Shown here piece after piece: positions 10,616 through 20,170 of a stretch of DNA of 64,000 bases (position 1 is the stretch's first letter; every line of letters starts with the position of its first letter). Under the pieces are notes generated by a model that saw only the letters and a program-made list of their open reading frames with translations, made no database searches and had not been told where the DNA came from. The DNA comes from Hyphomicrobiales bacterium (GTDB taxonomy: Bacteria > Pseudomonadota > Alphaproteobacteria > Rhizobiales > Rhizobiaceae). Location of the stretch: contig UCJA01000015.1 of the NCBI GenBank assembly GCA_900472675.1, forward strand, positions 62,001 through 126,000, read 5' to 3'. The position numbers and the translations under genes were made by a program.

Positions 10616-11110
10616 CTAGCGAAGAACTCGGCTCATGACAAGCGCTGCGGATCTCGTCCCGTCGGGACCGGTATAATAGGCAGGCCTTTCGCCGACCGTG
10701 CGAAAACCGAGCTTGCCGTAGAGCTTGACGGCAGCCTCGTTGGCCGCCTCAACCTCCAGGAACATGGTTTCGGCGCCACGCGCTGCCGCCTCCCGCAGGC
10801 CAGCCTGCATGAGGCGCCATCCGAGCCCTTGCCGGCCGAACTTGTCGCTCACCGCAACCGTCAGGATCTCCGCCTCGCCGGCCGCCTCGCGCGACAGCAC
10901 GAAGCCCCCGAAGGGTTTGGAGAAGAATGCATTCGTCTGCCGCGCCACGAAGCCGAAGACACCTCCCTGCAACAGCAGGTTCTGGAATTCCCCGTCGCTC
11001 CAGCGGCGCGGAAACCGCTGGCCGTGGAGTTCGGACATCTCGATACAGTCCTCGACCTTCATCGGAACGATCTCGAAAAACGGTTTCCAGCTCAGATAGT
11101 CATCAAACAT
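10616..11110 (-). CDS. rimI: Ribosomal protein S18 alanine N-acetyltransferase
   Basis: GNAT-family acetyltransferase of 164 residues. The acetyl-CoA loop is GRQGLGWRLMQAGLREA and the C-terminal part has FLEVEAANEAAVKLYGKLGFRTVGERPAYY, typical of RimI. It follows tsaB, the usual tsaB-rimI order, and precedes mur by 50 bases. The start at 11110 (MFDDYL) is uncertain; a shorter start at MKVEDCIEM is possible. Confidence 0.88.
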   Translation of the reverse strand: MFDDYLSWKPFFEIVPMKVEDCIEMSELHGQRFPRRWSDGEFQNLLLQGGVFGFVARQTNAFFSKPFGGFVLSREAAGEAEILTVAVSDKFGRQGLGWRLMQAGLREAAARGAETMFLEVEAANEAAVKLYGKLGFRTVGERPAYYTGPDGTRSAALVMSRVLR

Positions 11111-11199
11111 GGGTCATCACGAAAAACTGGCATTGGAACGTGCCGGACATCTTGGTCGGGCAGACGGGCCGAATGCCGGACCATGATCCTACAGGCTTC

Positions 11200-11910
11200 T
11201 TAAGGCGCCGTGAATGCCGCTTTACGCTCCAGCGCAAAGCCCGTCTGCGGTTTCGCATCCGGACCGCGCAGGTAAAGCGGCTTTGGCCGATCCGCGGTCT
11301 GCGGCATAGAAGCTCCGATGCGGGCAACAGTCCCGATGTCAAAGCGATCGCGACCGGCAAATTCCGGATGATCCTCAGCGAACTGCCCTTGCAGGTTCGG
11401 ATGAGCCCAGGACCCAATCACGGTAGCCGACAGGGAGCGCGCCAGCTCGTCCACATCTTCGGGCAAGAGCGCCGCCGGCTGCGTGAGCGGCATGCCGTCG
11501 TCGCCAAAAGCCTGCGTGTAGACTTCACCGCGCTTGGCATCCATGGCGACCACGACCGGCACAGCCGGTTGCCCGGCGTCCAGGGTGTCTGCCTTATGCT
11601 GGTGGGAAAGCGTCTCCAGCGTGGTGATGCCGACGCAGGGGATTTGAAGCGCCAAGGCTAGTCCGCGGGCCGCTGCCACACCAACGCGGATGCCCGTGAA
11701 TGAACCCGGGCCGACCACGACCGCAATCCGATCGACAGACGACAGCTGAAGGCTAGCCTCCGCCAGCGCCTGATCGATGACATCCATCAGCCGCTCCGCA
11801 TGGCCCTTACCGATGGTTTCGGTAACAGTAGACAGGATCCGGCCTGCCACGCTGTCATACAGCGCAGCGGAGCAATCGACCCCGGCGGTATCAATGGCAA
11901 GAAGGATCAT
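11200..11910 (-). CDS. tsaB: tRNA threonylcarbamoyladenosine biosynthesis protein TsaB
   Basis: Dimerization and scaffold partner of TsaD in making t6A37 of ANN-decoding tRNAs. The 236-residue protein has the actin-like N-terminal fold: LAIDTAGVDCSAALYD at the start, VVVGPGSFTGIRVGVAAARGLA around residue 65, and VVAMDAKRGEVYTQAF. It lies 17 bases after nfuA and is followed by rimI, the standard arrangement. TsaD and TsaE are not in this window. Confidence 0.93.
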   Translation of the reverse strand: MILLAIDTAGVDCSAALYDSVAGRILSTVTETIGKGHAERLMDVIDQALAEASLQLSSVDRIAVVVGPGSFTGIRVGVAAARGLALALQIPCVGITTLETLSHQHKADTLDAGQPAVPVVVAMDAKRGEVYTQAFGDDGMPLTQPAALLPEDVDELARSLSATVIGSWAHPNLQGQFAEDHPEFAGRDRFDIGTVARIGASMPQTADRPKPLYLRGPDAKPQTGFALERKAAFTAP

Positions 11911-11927
11911 CGGATCAGCGGCAGGGA

Positions 11928-12494
11928 TCAGAGGGCTTCGACGGCCTGGATCTCAGGCACGAAGTGCTTGAGCAGGTTCTGGACGCCGTGCTTCAGGGTT
12001 GCCGTCGAGGAGGGGCAGCCGGAGCAGGCGCCCTTCATGTTCAGATACACGGTGCCGCCGCGGTAGCCCTTGAAGGTGATGTCGCCACCATCCTGTGCCA
12101 CGGCCGGACGGACCCGCGTTTCCAGCAGCTCCTTGATGGTCGCGACAACGGTTTCGTCGCCCGCATCAAAGAATTCGCCGTCCTCGTCCATATCTTCGGC
12201 AAGGCTCGACGTGCCGCCCATGACGGGCTGGCCGGACATGAAGTGTTCCATGATCGAGCCCAGGATCGCCGGCTTCAGGTGCTGCCATTCGGCGCTGTCC
12301 TTGGTGACGGTAATGAAGTCGTAGCCGAAATAGACGCCGGTGACGCCCGAGATTGCAAACAGACGGCTGGCGAGCGGCGAGGCATCGGCTTCCGCTGCAT
12401 TGCGGAAGTCGGCAGTGCCTTTTTCCATCACGACCTTGCCCGGCAGGAACTTCAGGGTCACCGGATTGGGGGTCGATTCCGTTTGAATGAACAT
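11928..12494 (-). CDS. NfuA-type iron-sulfur scaffold/carrier protein
   Basis: Fe-S cluster carrier of 188 residues. The N-terminal Nfu domain begins MFIQTESTPNPVTLKFLPG, and the C-terminal NifU-like domain has the cluster-binding CxxC in GACSGCPSST (Cys157, Cys160). This two-domain layout is the alphaproteobacterial/mitochondrial Nfu type. It delivers clusters to apoproteins; MiaB, encoded nearby, is a plausible client in general terms. It is followed closely by tsaB. Confidence 0.92.
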   Translation of the reverse strand: MFIQTESTPNPVTLKFLPGKVVMEKGTADFRNAAEADASPLASRLFAISGVTGVYFGYDFITVTKDSAEWQHLKPAILGSIMEHFMSGQPVMGGTSSLAEDMDEDGEFFDAGDETVVATIKELLETRVRPAVAQDGGDITFKGYRGGTVYLNMKGACSGCPSSTATLKHGVQNLLKHFVPEIQAVEAL

Positions 12495-12616
12495 GGCATG
12501 TCTCCTGCCGCAGGGGCCGTCAATTTAGAATTCTTCAAAAGAAGATAAGCTCGATCAGCTTTTCGTTCAAGTGCGCCTTTGGCCGTTTCCGGTCAAGGGG
12601 AGCCCGCCGCAGGTCT

Positions 12617-13108
12617 TTATGCCAGTGCGTCGATTTCCTCGTCGGTCAGGGTATCAGGCAGCACGGTGACCGGGATGGGAAAGGCCGCACCGCGACCGGC
12701 CACCGCGGAAACCAGTGGCCCCGGCCCCTCCTTGGAAGCGGCGGAGGCCAGCACGAGGATCGCGATATCCTGATCTTCCTCGACAAGCTGGTTGATCTGT
12801 TCGGTGGCATTGCCTTCGCGGATGACGATTTCCGGATCGATGCCTATGGTATCGCGCACCCGCTGCGCGGCTTTCGCCATCAGGGCTTCGGCCTCTTCGC
12901 GGGCTTCCGCCCGCATGATCTGCTCGACACCCAGCCATTGCTGGAAGTCGCCATCAGGGATGACGTAGAGCAGCACCATGCTGCCATTGGTGTTCTTGGC
13001 GCGCCGTCCCGCATAGTGAACGGCCTTCTCGCACTCAGGCGTTCCGTCCATCACGGCCATGAACTTACGCCTGTGACCTTCCTGCCGCGACAGCCGTTTG
13101 GAAACCAT
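12617..13108 (-). CDS. Universal stress protein (UspA family)
   Basis: Cytoplasmic 163-residue UspA-fold protein: FMAVMDGTPECEKAVHYAGRR at the first strand/helix and a degenerate nucleotide loop near LASAASKEGPGPLVS. The frame is open to an ATG at 13126, but the ATG at 13108 (MVSKRLSRQ) has GAGGGGG as ribosome site six bases upstream, so I prefer it. The role is generic stress survival; no specific function can be assigned. It lies between trpS and nfuA. Confidence 0.85.
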   Translation of the reverse strand: MVSKRLSRQEGHRRKFMAVMDGTPECEKAVHYAGRRAKNTNGSMVLLYVIPDGDFQQWLGVEQIMRAEAREEAEALMAKAAQRVRDTIGIDPEIVIREGNATEQINQLVEEDQDIAILVLASAASKEGPGPLVSAVAGRGAAFPIPVTVLPDTLTDEEIDALA

Positions 13109-13181
13109 ATCTGCCCCCTCGCCCACATCCCGACGCCGACCCGATGGATCGGGAATCGGACCTTATACCAACCGATAAAAA

Positions 13182-13211
13182 TGAAAACCCGCCGCTAGAT
13201 CACGGCGGGTT
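13182..13211 (-). terminator. Rho-independent terminator after trpS
   Basis: A perfect 9-bp stem, AACCCGCCG (13186-13194) with its complement at 13203-13211 and an 8-base loop. On the minus strand it runs into TTTTCATTTTT. It lies 42 bases after the trpS stop and ahead of the stress protein gene. Confidence 0.85.
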
Positions 13212-13252
13212 CGACGCTTAGACCATCGAGAGGCCGGTCGCTGAAGGATCGT

Positions 13253-14317
13253 TCAGCGCAGGAAACCGACGATGTCGAAGACCTGGTCCATCACCGTCTG
13301 GGCCCGCGCCCGGGCACGCTCGCCGCCGTCCTTGAGGATGGCGTCGATGTGGGTCGTGTCGTCCATCAGCCGGCGCATTTCACTGGTAATGGGGGCCAGG
13401 GTTTGAACGGCGAGGTCGGCCAGCGCCGGCTTGAAGACGGAGAACTGCTGGCCGCCGAATTCCTGCAGAACGTCCGCCCTCGAGCGATCCGAGAGAGCTG
13501 CATAAATGCCGACGAGGTTTGCCGCCTCGGGACGGCCTTCCAGGCCCTCGATCTCACTCGGCAGGCCGTCCGGATCGGTCTTTGCCCTGCGGATCTTCTT
13601 CAGGATCTCGTCCGCATCATCCATCAGGTTGATGCGCGAGAGGTCCGAAGGGTCGGATTTCGACATCTTCTTGGTGCCGTCGCGCAGCGACATGACGCGG
13701 GGTGCCGGACCCTCGATCAGCGGCTCCACCAGCGGGAAGAAGCCATGGATCGGCTCTTCGCCAACCACCATGTCGACACCGGTGCCGGTGGCGCGGATCT
13801 TGTCCTGGAAGTCGATGTTGAACTTCTGGGCGATATCGCGGGCAAGCTCCAGATGCTGCTTCTGGTCGTCGCCGACCGGCACGTGGGTGGCGCGGTAGAC
13901 AAGAATGTCGGCGGCCATCAGGCTCGGATAGGCCAACAGGCCGAGCGAGGCGTTCTCGCGGTCCTTGCCGGCCTTGTCCTTGAACTGCGTCATGCGGTTC
14001 ATCCAGCCGATTCGGGCAACGCAGTTGAAGATCCAGGCGAGTTCCGCATGCTGCGGCACGGCCGACTGGTTGAAAACGATGTGCTTCTTCGGATCGATGC
14101 CGGAGGCGATGAAGGCGGCGGCGATCGAGCGGATCTGGCCGCGCAGGTCGTCATGCACCAGTTGCGCGGTAATGGCGTGCAGGTCGACGACGCAGTAGAT
14201 GCAGTCGTTGTTTTCCTGCAGGGCGACGAACTTGCGGATGGCGCCGAGATAATTGCCCAGGTGAAGGTTGCCGGTGGGCTGGACGCCCGAAAACACAAGC
14301 GGCTTGAAGCTGTTCAT
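13253..14317 (-). CDS. trpS: Tryptophanyl-tRNA synthetase
   Basis: Class I aminoacyl-tRNA synthetase charging tRNA-Trp, 354 residues. It starts [22 protein letters not shown], where HLGN is the HIGH motif, and has KMSKS ([10 protein letters not shown]) around residue 200. The longer open frame to 14398 is unlikely; the ATG at 14317 has GAGGAC upstream and matches relatives. A terminator follows the gene, so trpS appears to be its own transcript. Confidence 0.97.
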   Translation of the reverse strand: MNSFKPLVFSGVQPTGNLHLGNYLGAIRKFVALQENNDCIYCVVDLHAITAQLVHDDLRGQIRSIAAAFIASGIDPKKHIVFNQSAVPQHAELAWIFNCVARIGWMNRMTQFKDKAGKDRENASLGLLAYPSLMAADILVYRATHVPVGDDQKQHLELARDIAQKFNIDFQDKIRATGTGVDMVVGEEPIHGFFPLVEPLIEGPAPRVMSLRDGTKKMSKSDPSDLSRINLMDDADEILKKIRRAKTDPDGLPSEIEGLEGRPEAANLVGIYAALSDRSRADVLQEFGGQQFSVFKPALADLAVQTLAPITSEMRRLMDDTTHIDAILKDGGERARARAQTVMDQVFDIVGFLR

Positions 14318-14453
14318 ACTGTCCTCGATCAGGCTGGTGGAAGGCCCCAGGCCCTGGAATACGCGGCACCGGAAGGTTTGAGGATCCCCGGCGGTCACGC
14401 CCCGCGGGCCATGTTGCTAACGGGCCGGCTTATGCACGGCCCGCTGGCAAGGA

Positions 14454-14852
14454 TCAAGAGGCGGCATGCTGGATGAGATCCCATAGATTGCCGTAGAGAT
14501 CGGCAAACACGGCGACTGTCCCATAGGCTTCGACGCGCGGCTCCTCGATGAAGCGGACGCCCCCGTCAATGAAGGCGGCATGATCTCTCGAGAAGTCGTC
14601 CGTCTGAAGAAAGAATCCGACGCGCCCTGCGGCCTGGTTGCCTACGGCTGCCTGTTCCACCAATCCATCGGCCCGTGCCAGGAGAAGAGCCGCGCCCTCG
14701 CCGCCAGGTGGCTTTACCACAACCCAGCGCTTTCCCTCCGGCAGCGGATCGTCAGAGACCGTTTCGAAGCCGAGCACGCCGCAATAAAACGCCTTGGCGC
14801 GATCGTAATCGTCCACCAGAACGGACACCAGAAACAGTGATCGACGGGACAT
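14454..14852 (-). CDS. VOC-superfamily protein (glyoxalase/dioxygenase fold)
   Basis: A 132-residue protein with the paired beta-alpha-beta-beta-beta VOC fold (LVSVLVDDYDRAKAFYCGVLGF; DFSRDHAAFIDGGVRFIEEPRVEAYGTVAVFADLYGNLWDL). The ATG at 14852 has an AAGGAG site eight bases upstream, better than the longer frame start at 14939. Such proteins bind a metal and act as glyoxalases, dioxygenases or resistance proteins. Nothing nearby narrows the substrate. Confidence 0.8.
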   Translation of the reverse strand: MSRRSLFLVSVLVDDYDRAKAFYCGVLGFETVSDDPLPEGKRWVVVKPPGGEGAALLLARADGLVEQAAVGNQAAGRVGFFLQTDDFSRDHAAFIDGGVRFIEEPRVEAYGTVAVFADLYGNLWDLIQHAAS

Positions 14853-15205
14853 GGGTGGGCTCCTTTTGGCATCTCTTTTGGCTGATCGACCGTAGCAAAC
14901 AGCCTCCTGCGCCTCCAGTAACAGGCTCAGGGGCGTCATTTTTAGTCGAAATCCTCAAGAATCTTCTTGTCGACGAGACAGTCTATCCGGACCCCGCCAG
15001 AGGTTTTGTAAGTTGCTGGATTCATTAGACTCGCACGCAAAATTTATTCGGGCGTCATCTGCAATGGTTAACGGAAATTCATTCCTGCGGCAGGCAATTT
15101 CAAATTTGAGGCAAATTGCTCCATACTGAGGTCACTTTTTGGAATGAAATGCTCGCTCCAAGCGATTGTCGGCCATGACGGCCGAGCCATTTCCAGGAGA
15201 TATAC
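14853..15205. other. 353-base intergenic region between the VOC and M15A peptidase genes
   Basis: No credible gene lies here. It is AT-richer than its surroundings and has three GANTC (CcrM methylation) sites at 14959, 15019 and 15028. It must contain the divergent promoters of the two flanking genes, but I could not fix a convincing -35/-10 pair. The ribosome site of the peptidase gene (CAGGAGATATAC) ends at 15205. Confidence 0.6.
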
Positions 15206-15646
15206 ATGCGCATCTTGTTCCGCGTCGCGCTCGCCACCCTTTTGTCGTTCACCCTTGCCTTGCCGGCCTTTGCAGCCGACAGCCAGAAGCGCCGCGGCAC
15301 TAGTTTCAAGCATGACTATTCCGCTTTCTACACGGTACAACGCATCAGCGTGCGGACAAGTTGCTTCCCGGAAAAGCTTGAAGCCATTTTGGCGCACATC
15401 GCCCAGGATGTCGGCCGCAAGCCGATCGTGACCTCCGGTCATCGGCCCCATTCCGGCGGATCGCAGCACAGCCATTGTTATGCGGCCGATATCCGCGTGC
15501 CTGGCGTGTCTGACCGGCGCGTCCTTGCGGCTGCCGCCGAGGCGCCCGGGATCGGCGGCATGGGCCAGTACTGCAATGGCATCATCCATGTGGATGTCGG
15601 ACCCAAGCGCACCTGGAACTATTGCAGCAAGCGCAAGCGTCGCTAA
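15206..15646 (+). CDS. Secreted M15A-type D-Ala-D-Ala carboxypeptidase-like protein
   Basis: A 146-residue exported protein with a clear signal peptide (residues 1-23, cleaved after AFA). The peptidase M15A zinc site is visible: SGHRPHSGGSQHSHCYAADIRV gives His88 and Asp95, and IIHVDVG gives His128. Family members trim peptidoglycan peptides in the periplasm; here the domain is nearly the whole protein. Three cysteines in the mature part (53, 91, 123) and one near the C-terminus may form disulfides. Strong ribosome site. It is a single gene flanked by minus-strand genes. Confidence 0.82.
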   Translation: MRILFRVALATLLSFTLALPAFAADSQKRRGTSFKHDYSAFYTVQRISVRTSCFPEKLEAILAHIAQDVGRKPIVTSGHRPHSGGSQHSHCYAADIRVPGVSDRRVLAAAAEAPGIGGMGQYCNGIIHVDVGPKRTWNYCSKRKRR

Positions 15647-15663
15647 CGATTGAAGGCTAGCGC

Positions 15664-17232
15664 CTAGTTCTTCGGGCGCCGCTTGATGTTTCTTCTAATC
15701 ATGCCGAGATCGGCGCCACCAATCAGGAAGGCGCTGGCGAAATAGACGACGATCGCCAAAACCAGGAGGGCGCCAAGTGCCGCGACCTTGTGGAGCAGCG
15801 GACTTCCTGACACCAGCCAGGGTGACGCATGTGGAAGTGCGTAGATCAAGACGGCCGACATGATGGCTGTCGCTACCAGCAGCAGGGCCGTCCGCCGGAC
15901 CATTGCCCATTCCCAGGCCAGATGACCGCGCCACACCAGGGTTGAAAACAGGAGGATTGTGTTGATCCAGCCTGCCGTGGCTTCAGCCGTCGCGATGCCG
16001 CGTTCAGCGATCAGCGGGAAGAGCGAGATCGCAAGGCCCGAATTGACGACCACGGAGAGCATGGTGAAGCGCATGGGCGTGCGGGTATCTTCGCGGGCAT
16101 AAAAGCCCGGCTGCAACGCCTTGATCATCACGAAGCCGGGAAGACCCAGACCATAGATGGCCAGGATACCGCCCACCACGGCCGTGTTATCTCCCGTGAA
16201 CTGGCCGCGCTCGTAAAGCACCCGGATGATGGCGTCCGACAGGATCCAGAGGCCAGCAGCGGCCGGAAGCGTCAGGAACAGGACGAATTCAATCGAGCGG
16301 TTCTGTATGTTGGCCGCTTCCTTTGCCTGGCCGCCCTTCAGAGCCCGCGCCAGTTCCGGGAGAAGCACGACGCCCACCGCGACCCCCACGACCCCCAGCG
16401 GCAGTTGGTAGATGCGGTCGGCATATTGGAGGGCAGCGATGGCGCCTTCCTTGCCGGATGCGATGGCCTGGCCGATGATCTGGTTGATCTGGGTGATGCC
16501 GCCGGTCACCGCCGCTGGCACGGCCAGGACCAGCAGCCGCTTGACGTTGGGGGTCATGCGTGGGCGGCGGAAGCCGATATTGATGCCCGCATGGCGCACG
16601 CCGGCATAAACGACCGCCATCTGCAGCACGCCGGCGAGGAGCACGCTCCACGACAGGTACCAGGCGATGTCGCGCGGATCGGCCTGAACCCAGAGCCCGT
16701 AGAACAGGGCGGCGATCATGACCACGTTCAGGAAGACAGGCGCGACTGCTGCCGCAAAGAAGTGGTGCAGCGAGTTCAGCATGCCCGACAGCATGGCCGT
16801 CAGCGACATGCACATGAGATATGGGAACATGACCGCTGCCATGCGGATGGTGAGCGAGGTCTTTTCCGCATCGTCCGCAAAGCCCGGCGCGATCACCCAT
16901 TCCACCAGCCAGGGCATCATCAATTCCATGACGATGGTGATGAGCAGCAGAGCGGTAAAGAGGACGCCAAAAACTTCTTCCGAGAAGCGCTTTGCGCCGT
17001 CCACCCCGTTGGCTTCGATCTCCTTCGAAAACAGCGGCACGAAGGCGGCGTTGAAGGCGCCTTCGGCAAAGAGCCGCCGAAACAGGTTGGGGAAGCGGAA
17101 AGCGGCGTAGAAGACGTCGGCCATGGGGCCGGTGCCGAGCGCTGCCGCCATGAAGGTTTCACGGGCAAAGCCGAAGATACGGCTGCCGAGCGTGGCACCG
17201 CCCACGGTCGCGAATTTTCTGACGAGGCTCAT
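15664..17232 (-). CDS. murJ: Lipid II flippase MurJ (MviN)
   Basis: Inner-membrane flippase moving lipid II to the periplasm for peptidoglycan synthesis. The 522-residue protein has about 14 membrane segments and the MviN signatures GSRIFGFARETFMAAALG at the start, FNAAFVPLFSKE near residue 60, and LPLGVVGVAVGVVLLPELARALK centrally. It lies 32 bases downstream of glnD, so glnD-murJ is probably one transcript, as in other rhizobia. Confidence 0.96.
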   Translation of the reverse strand: MSLVRKFATVGGATLGSRIFGFARETFMAAALGTGPMADVFYAAFRFPNLFRRLFAEGAFNAAFVPLFSKEIEANGVDGAKRFSEEVFGVLFTALLLITIVMELMMPWLVEWVIAPGFADDAEKTSLTIRMAAVMFPYLMCMSLTAMLSGMLNSLHHFFAAAVAPVFLNVVMIAALFYGLWVQADPRDIAWYLSWSVLLAGVLQMAVVYAGVRHAGINIGFRRPRMTPNVKRLLVLAVPAAVTGGITQINQIIGQAIASGKEGAIAALQYADRIYQLPLGVVGVAVGVVLLPELARALKGGQAKEAANIQNRSIEFVLFLTLPAAAGLWILSDAIIRVLYERGQFTGDNTAVVGGILAIYGLGLPGFVMIKALQPGFYAREDTRTPMRFTMLSVVVNSGLAISLFPLIAERGIATAEATAGWINTILLFSTLVWRGHLAWEWAMVRRTALLLVATAIMSAVLIYALPHASPWLVSGSPLLHKVAALGALLVLAIVVYFASAFLIGGADLGMIRRNIKRRPKN

Positions 17233-17264
17233 CGGGCAGTGCTCACAGGTTCATGCATCGGTGT

Positions 17265-20102
17265 TTATACGCCGGCCTTGTTGCGCCGCGCGGGCGTTGC
17301 GCTATGGATCACCGGCTCGGGGGCGATGATACCGGAGGGCATGCCGGTGCGCAGCTCATCTTCCTGCTCAGCCATCACGGCCTTGAGGCGGGCGGCAATG
17401 CTGCCCTGGCGGTTCTCGTTGGTCACCTTGTGACCGACCAGATCCGTCACATAGAAGGTATCAATGACCTTTTCGCCGAAGGTGGTGATGCGGGCGGAGT
17501 GGATGTCGAGCGACAGATCGGCCAGCACCGCGGTGATCTCCGCCAAAAGCCCCGTCCGGTCCAGGCATTCCACCTCGATCACCGTGAACTTGTTCGACAG
17601 ACCGTTGGAGATGATGACCGAGGGCGGGATTTCGAAGGTCTTGTTGCGCTTGCGGCCCTTGGTGCGGGTGGCAATCACTTCCGGCAGGCGCTTCTTGCCC
17701 GACAGCACGTCCTCGATCATGCGACCGATGGTGCCGGCCCGGCGCAACTCGTCCTCGTCGATCGCAAACTCCCGATTGACCAGGATGGTATCAAGCGCAC
17801 GGCCATCGGTGGTGGTGAAGATCTGGGCGTCGGCAATGTTGGCGCCCGCTGCGGCGCAGGCACCGGCAATGATCGACAGAAGCCGCGGATGGTCGGGTGC
17901 GAGAACGGTGATTTCGGTGATGGCGTTAAAAGTGTTCGTCCGCACCATGGTGGCAAGCGCCTGGCCGGCCTTGTCGGTCTCGCGGATGAAGTGCGTATGC
18001 CGCACCTGGTCTTCCAGAGACACCGACAGCAGGTAGGGCTGGTAATGGAGCTTGGCGTAGGTCCGACGGTCCTTGGCGCTCCAATCCCCCAGCGCCTTGG
18101 CAAGCGCTTCTTCGGCGACCTTGGCCCGCTCCTTGCGCGAGCTTTCGGAGAAGCCGCCAGAGAGCAGCAGCTCGGTCTCGTAATAGAGGGTGCGCAGGAG
18201 CTGCCCCTTCCAGCCGTTCCAGACGCCCGGTCCGACCGCCCGGATATCGCAGATCGTCAGGAGCAACAGGAGTTTCAGCCGGTCCATCGACTGCACCTTC
18301 TCGGCGAAGTCGGTGATGGTCTTGCGGTCGTGGAGATCGCGGGTCTGCGCCGTCATCGACATGATCAGGTGCTGCTCGACCAGCCAGACCACGAGTTCGG
18401 TCTGCTTGGCGTTGAGGCCGAGACGCGGGCACAGGCGCCGTGCGATACGGGCACCCGCCACCGAGTGGTCCTCTTCGCGGCCCTTGGCGACATCGTGCAG
18501 CAGCACGGCCACGTAAAGGACCTCGCGCTCCTCGATATGAGGCATGATCTTGTTGGCGAGCGGATGGATTTCACCTGCCCTGCCCTGATCGATCTCGGCC
18601 AGCGCATCCACGGCGCGGATGAGGTGCTCGTCGACAGTGTAGTGGTGATACATGTTGAACTGCATCATCGCCACGACCTTGCCGAAATCGGGGATGAAGC
18701 GGCCGAGCACGCCTGCCTCGTTCATGCGACGCAGGGTCAGGGCCGGGTCGCGCCGCGAGGTGAGCATGGCGAGGAAGAGGCGGTTGGCCTCCGCGCTTTC
18801 GCGGACATCGTTGTCGATCAGGGAAAGCGAGCGGCTGATGCGCTTCAGCGCATCCGGGTGCAGCTCCAGCCAGGTCAGGTCTGCCACGTGGAAGAAGCGG
18901 ATCAGGCTGACCGGGTCGCGCTTGAAGACGTCGGGATCGGCAAGCGTGATGCGGCCGCGGTCCTCGACGAATTCGACGGTGCCGGCGATCTTGTGCAGCC
19001 GCTTGGTGAAGCGCGAGATGACGCGGCGGGTCAGACCCGGTGCAGCCTTTGCCTGCTGCTCCTCGAGCGCCGAGCAGAGAATGCGGGTAAGGTCGCCGAC
19101 ATTCTTGGCGATCAGGAAGTAGTGCTTCATGAACCGCTCGACGGCAGACAGGCCCGGCCGCGGCTGATAGCCAAGGCTTTCGGCGATCTCGCGCTGGATG
19201 TCGAAGGACAGCCGCTCCTCGGCCTTGCCGGTCAGGAAATGCATCTGGCAGCGCACGGCCCAGAGGAAATCATCGGACTTTTCGAAGCTCTTGGCTTCCT
19301 CTCGGGACAGGACGCCAAGCTTTACGAGCTCGGTCGTCTCACGGACGCGGTAATAATATTTGGCGATCCAGAAGAGCGTGTGGAGGTCCCGCAGGCCGCC
19401 CTTGCCTTCCTTGACGTTGGGCTCCACCAGATAGCGGGTATCGCCCGCCTTCTTGTGGCGCAGGTCGCGCTCGGCAAGCTTGGCGGCAATGAATTCCGGA
19501 CCCGTATCGGCGACGATCTCCTTGTCGAACCGGCTTTCCAGCTGCTCCACCAGGGTATGGCGGCCACAGATTTCGCGCGATTCGAGGATGGCGGTGCGGA
19601 TCGTCATGTCGGTCTTTGCCAGGCGGATGCACTCTTCCACCGTGCGGGTCGCATGACCGACCTTGAACCCGAGATCCCACAGCACGTAGAGCAGGAATTC
19701 GACCGCCCGGCGCATGTTGTCGGTATTCTTTTCCGGCAGCAGGAAGAGCAGATCGATATCGGATCCGGGCGCCAGGGTGCCGCGGCCATATCCCCCGACG
19801 GCTGCCACCGCGACGGCCTCGGTCTCCGGAAAGACACGGCGTTCGATCGCATCATGCAGGGCGCAGATCAGCTGGTCCTGGATCCAGGAAATGCGCCGGG
19901 CGCAATTGAGCCCGCTTCCGTCGCTGGCCAGAAGCGCGCGCGCTCTGTCACGGCCTTCCGTATTGGCGCGCCTGAGGATGGGAAGAAGCGCCGCACGCTT
20001 TTCAAGAAGCGGAAGATCGGCGTTGCTCACCACTTCCTCACAGTCAGCTCGCAGGCGTGCAACGTCAATGAGGTCTGAAAAATCGATATCGTGTCTGGCC
20101 AT
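17265..20102 (-). CDS. glnD: [Protein-PII] uridylyltransferase/uridylyl-removing enzyme
   Basis: Nitrogen sensor that uridylylates PII proteins when glutamine is low and removes UMP when it is high. All four expected parts are present in 945 residues: the nucleotidyltransferase site [18 protein letters not shown] (about residues 100-117), a GlnE-like linker, the HD domain [20 protein letters not shown], and two C-terminal ACT domains for glutamine sensing ([40 protein letters not shown]). Its partner rpoN lies in this same window, but the PII genes do not. A very long open frame on the opposite strand is a codon-bias shadow. Confidence 0.97.
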   Translation of the reverse strand: MARHDIDFSDLIDVARLRADCEEVVSNADLPLLEKRAALLPILRRANTEGRDRARALLASDGSGLNCARRISWIQDQLICALHDAIERRVFPETEAVAVAAVGGYGRGTLAPGSDIDLLFLLPEKNTDNMRRAVEFLLYVLWDLGFKVGHATRTVEECIRLAKTDMTIRTAILESREICGRHTLVEQLESRFDKEIVADTGPEFIAAKLAERDLRHKKAGDTRYLVEPNVKEGKGGLRDLHTLFWIAKYYYRVRETTELVKLGVLSREEAKSFEKSDDFLWAVRCQMHFLTGKAEERLSFDIQREIAESLGYQPRPGLSAVERFMKHYFLIAKNVGDLTRILCSALEEQQAKAAPGLTRRVISRFTKRLHKIAGTVEFVEDRGRITLADPDVFKRDPVSLIRFFHVADLTWLELHPDALKRISRSLSLIDNDVRESAEANRLFLAMLTSRRDPALTLRRMNEAGVLGRFIPDFGKVVAMMQFNMYHHYTVDEHLIRAVDALAEIDQGRAGEIHPLANKIMPHIEEREVLYVAVLLHDVAKGREEDHSVAGARIARRLCPRLGLNAKQTELVVWLVEQHLIMSMTAQTRDLHDRKTITDFAEKVQSMDRLKLLLLLTICDIRAVGPGVWNGWKGQLLRTLYYETELLLSGGFSESSRKERAKVAEEALAKALGDWSAKDRRTYAKLHYQPYLLSVSLEDQVRHTHFIRETDKAGQALATMVRTNTFNAITEITVLAPDHPRLLSIIAGACAAAGANIADAQIFTTTDGRALDTILVNREFAIDEDELRRAGTIGRMIEDVLSGKKRLPEVIATRTKGRKRNKTFEIPPSVIISNGLSNKFTVIEVECLDRTGLLAEITAVLADLSLDIHSARITTFGEKVIDTFYVTDLVGHKVTNENRQGSIAARLKAVMAEQEDELRTGMPSGIIAPEPVIHSATPARRNKAGV

Positions 20103-20170
20103 GTCATCCTACCGGTGCCGGCCTGCCGGGGAGGCTTGGCTTGCGTTTCCAGGCACCTTGCCAGCGATTA

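Noticed and set aside
17253..20078. 941-codon open frame on the plus strand opposite glnD
   Set aside because: It mirrors glnD almost base for base. Such long antisense frames arise from GC-rich third-position bias, the translation has no recognisable domain, and glnD is complete.
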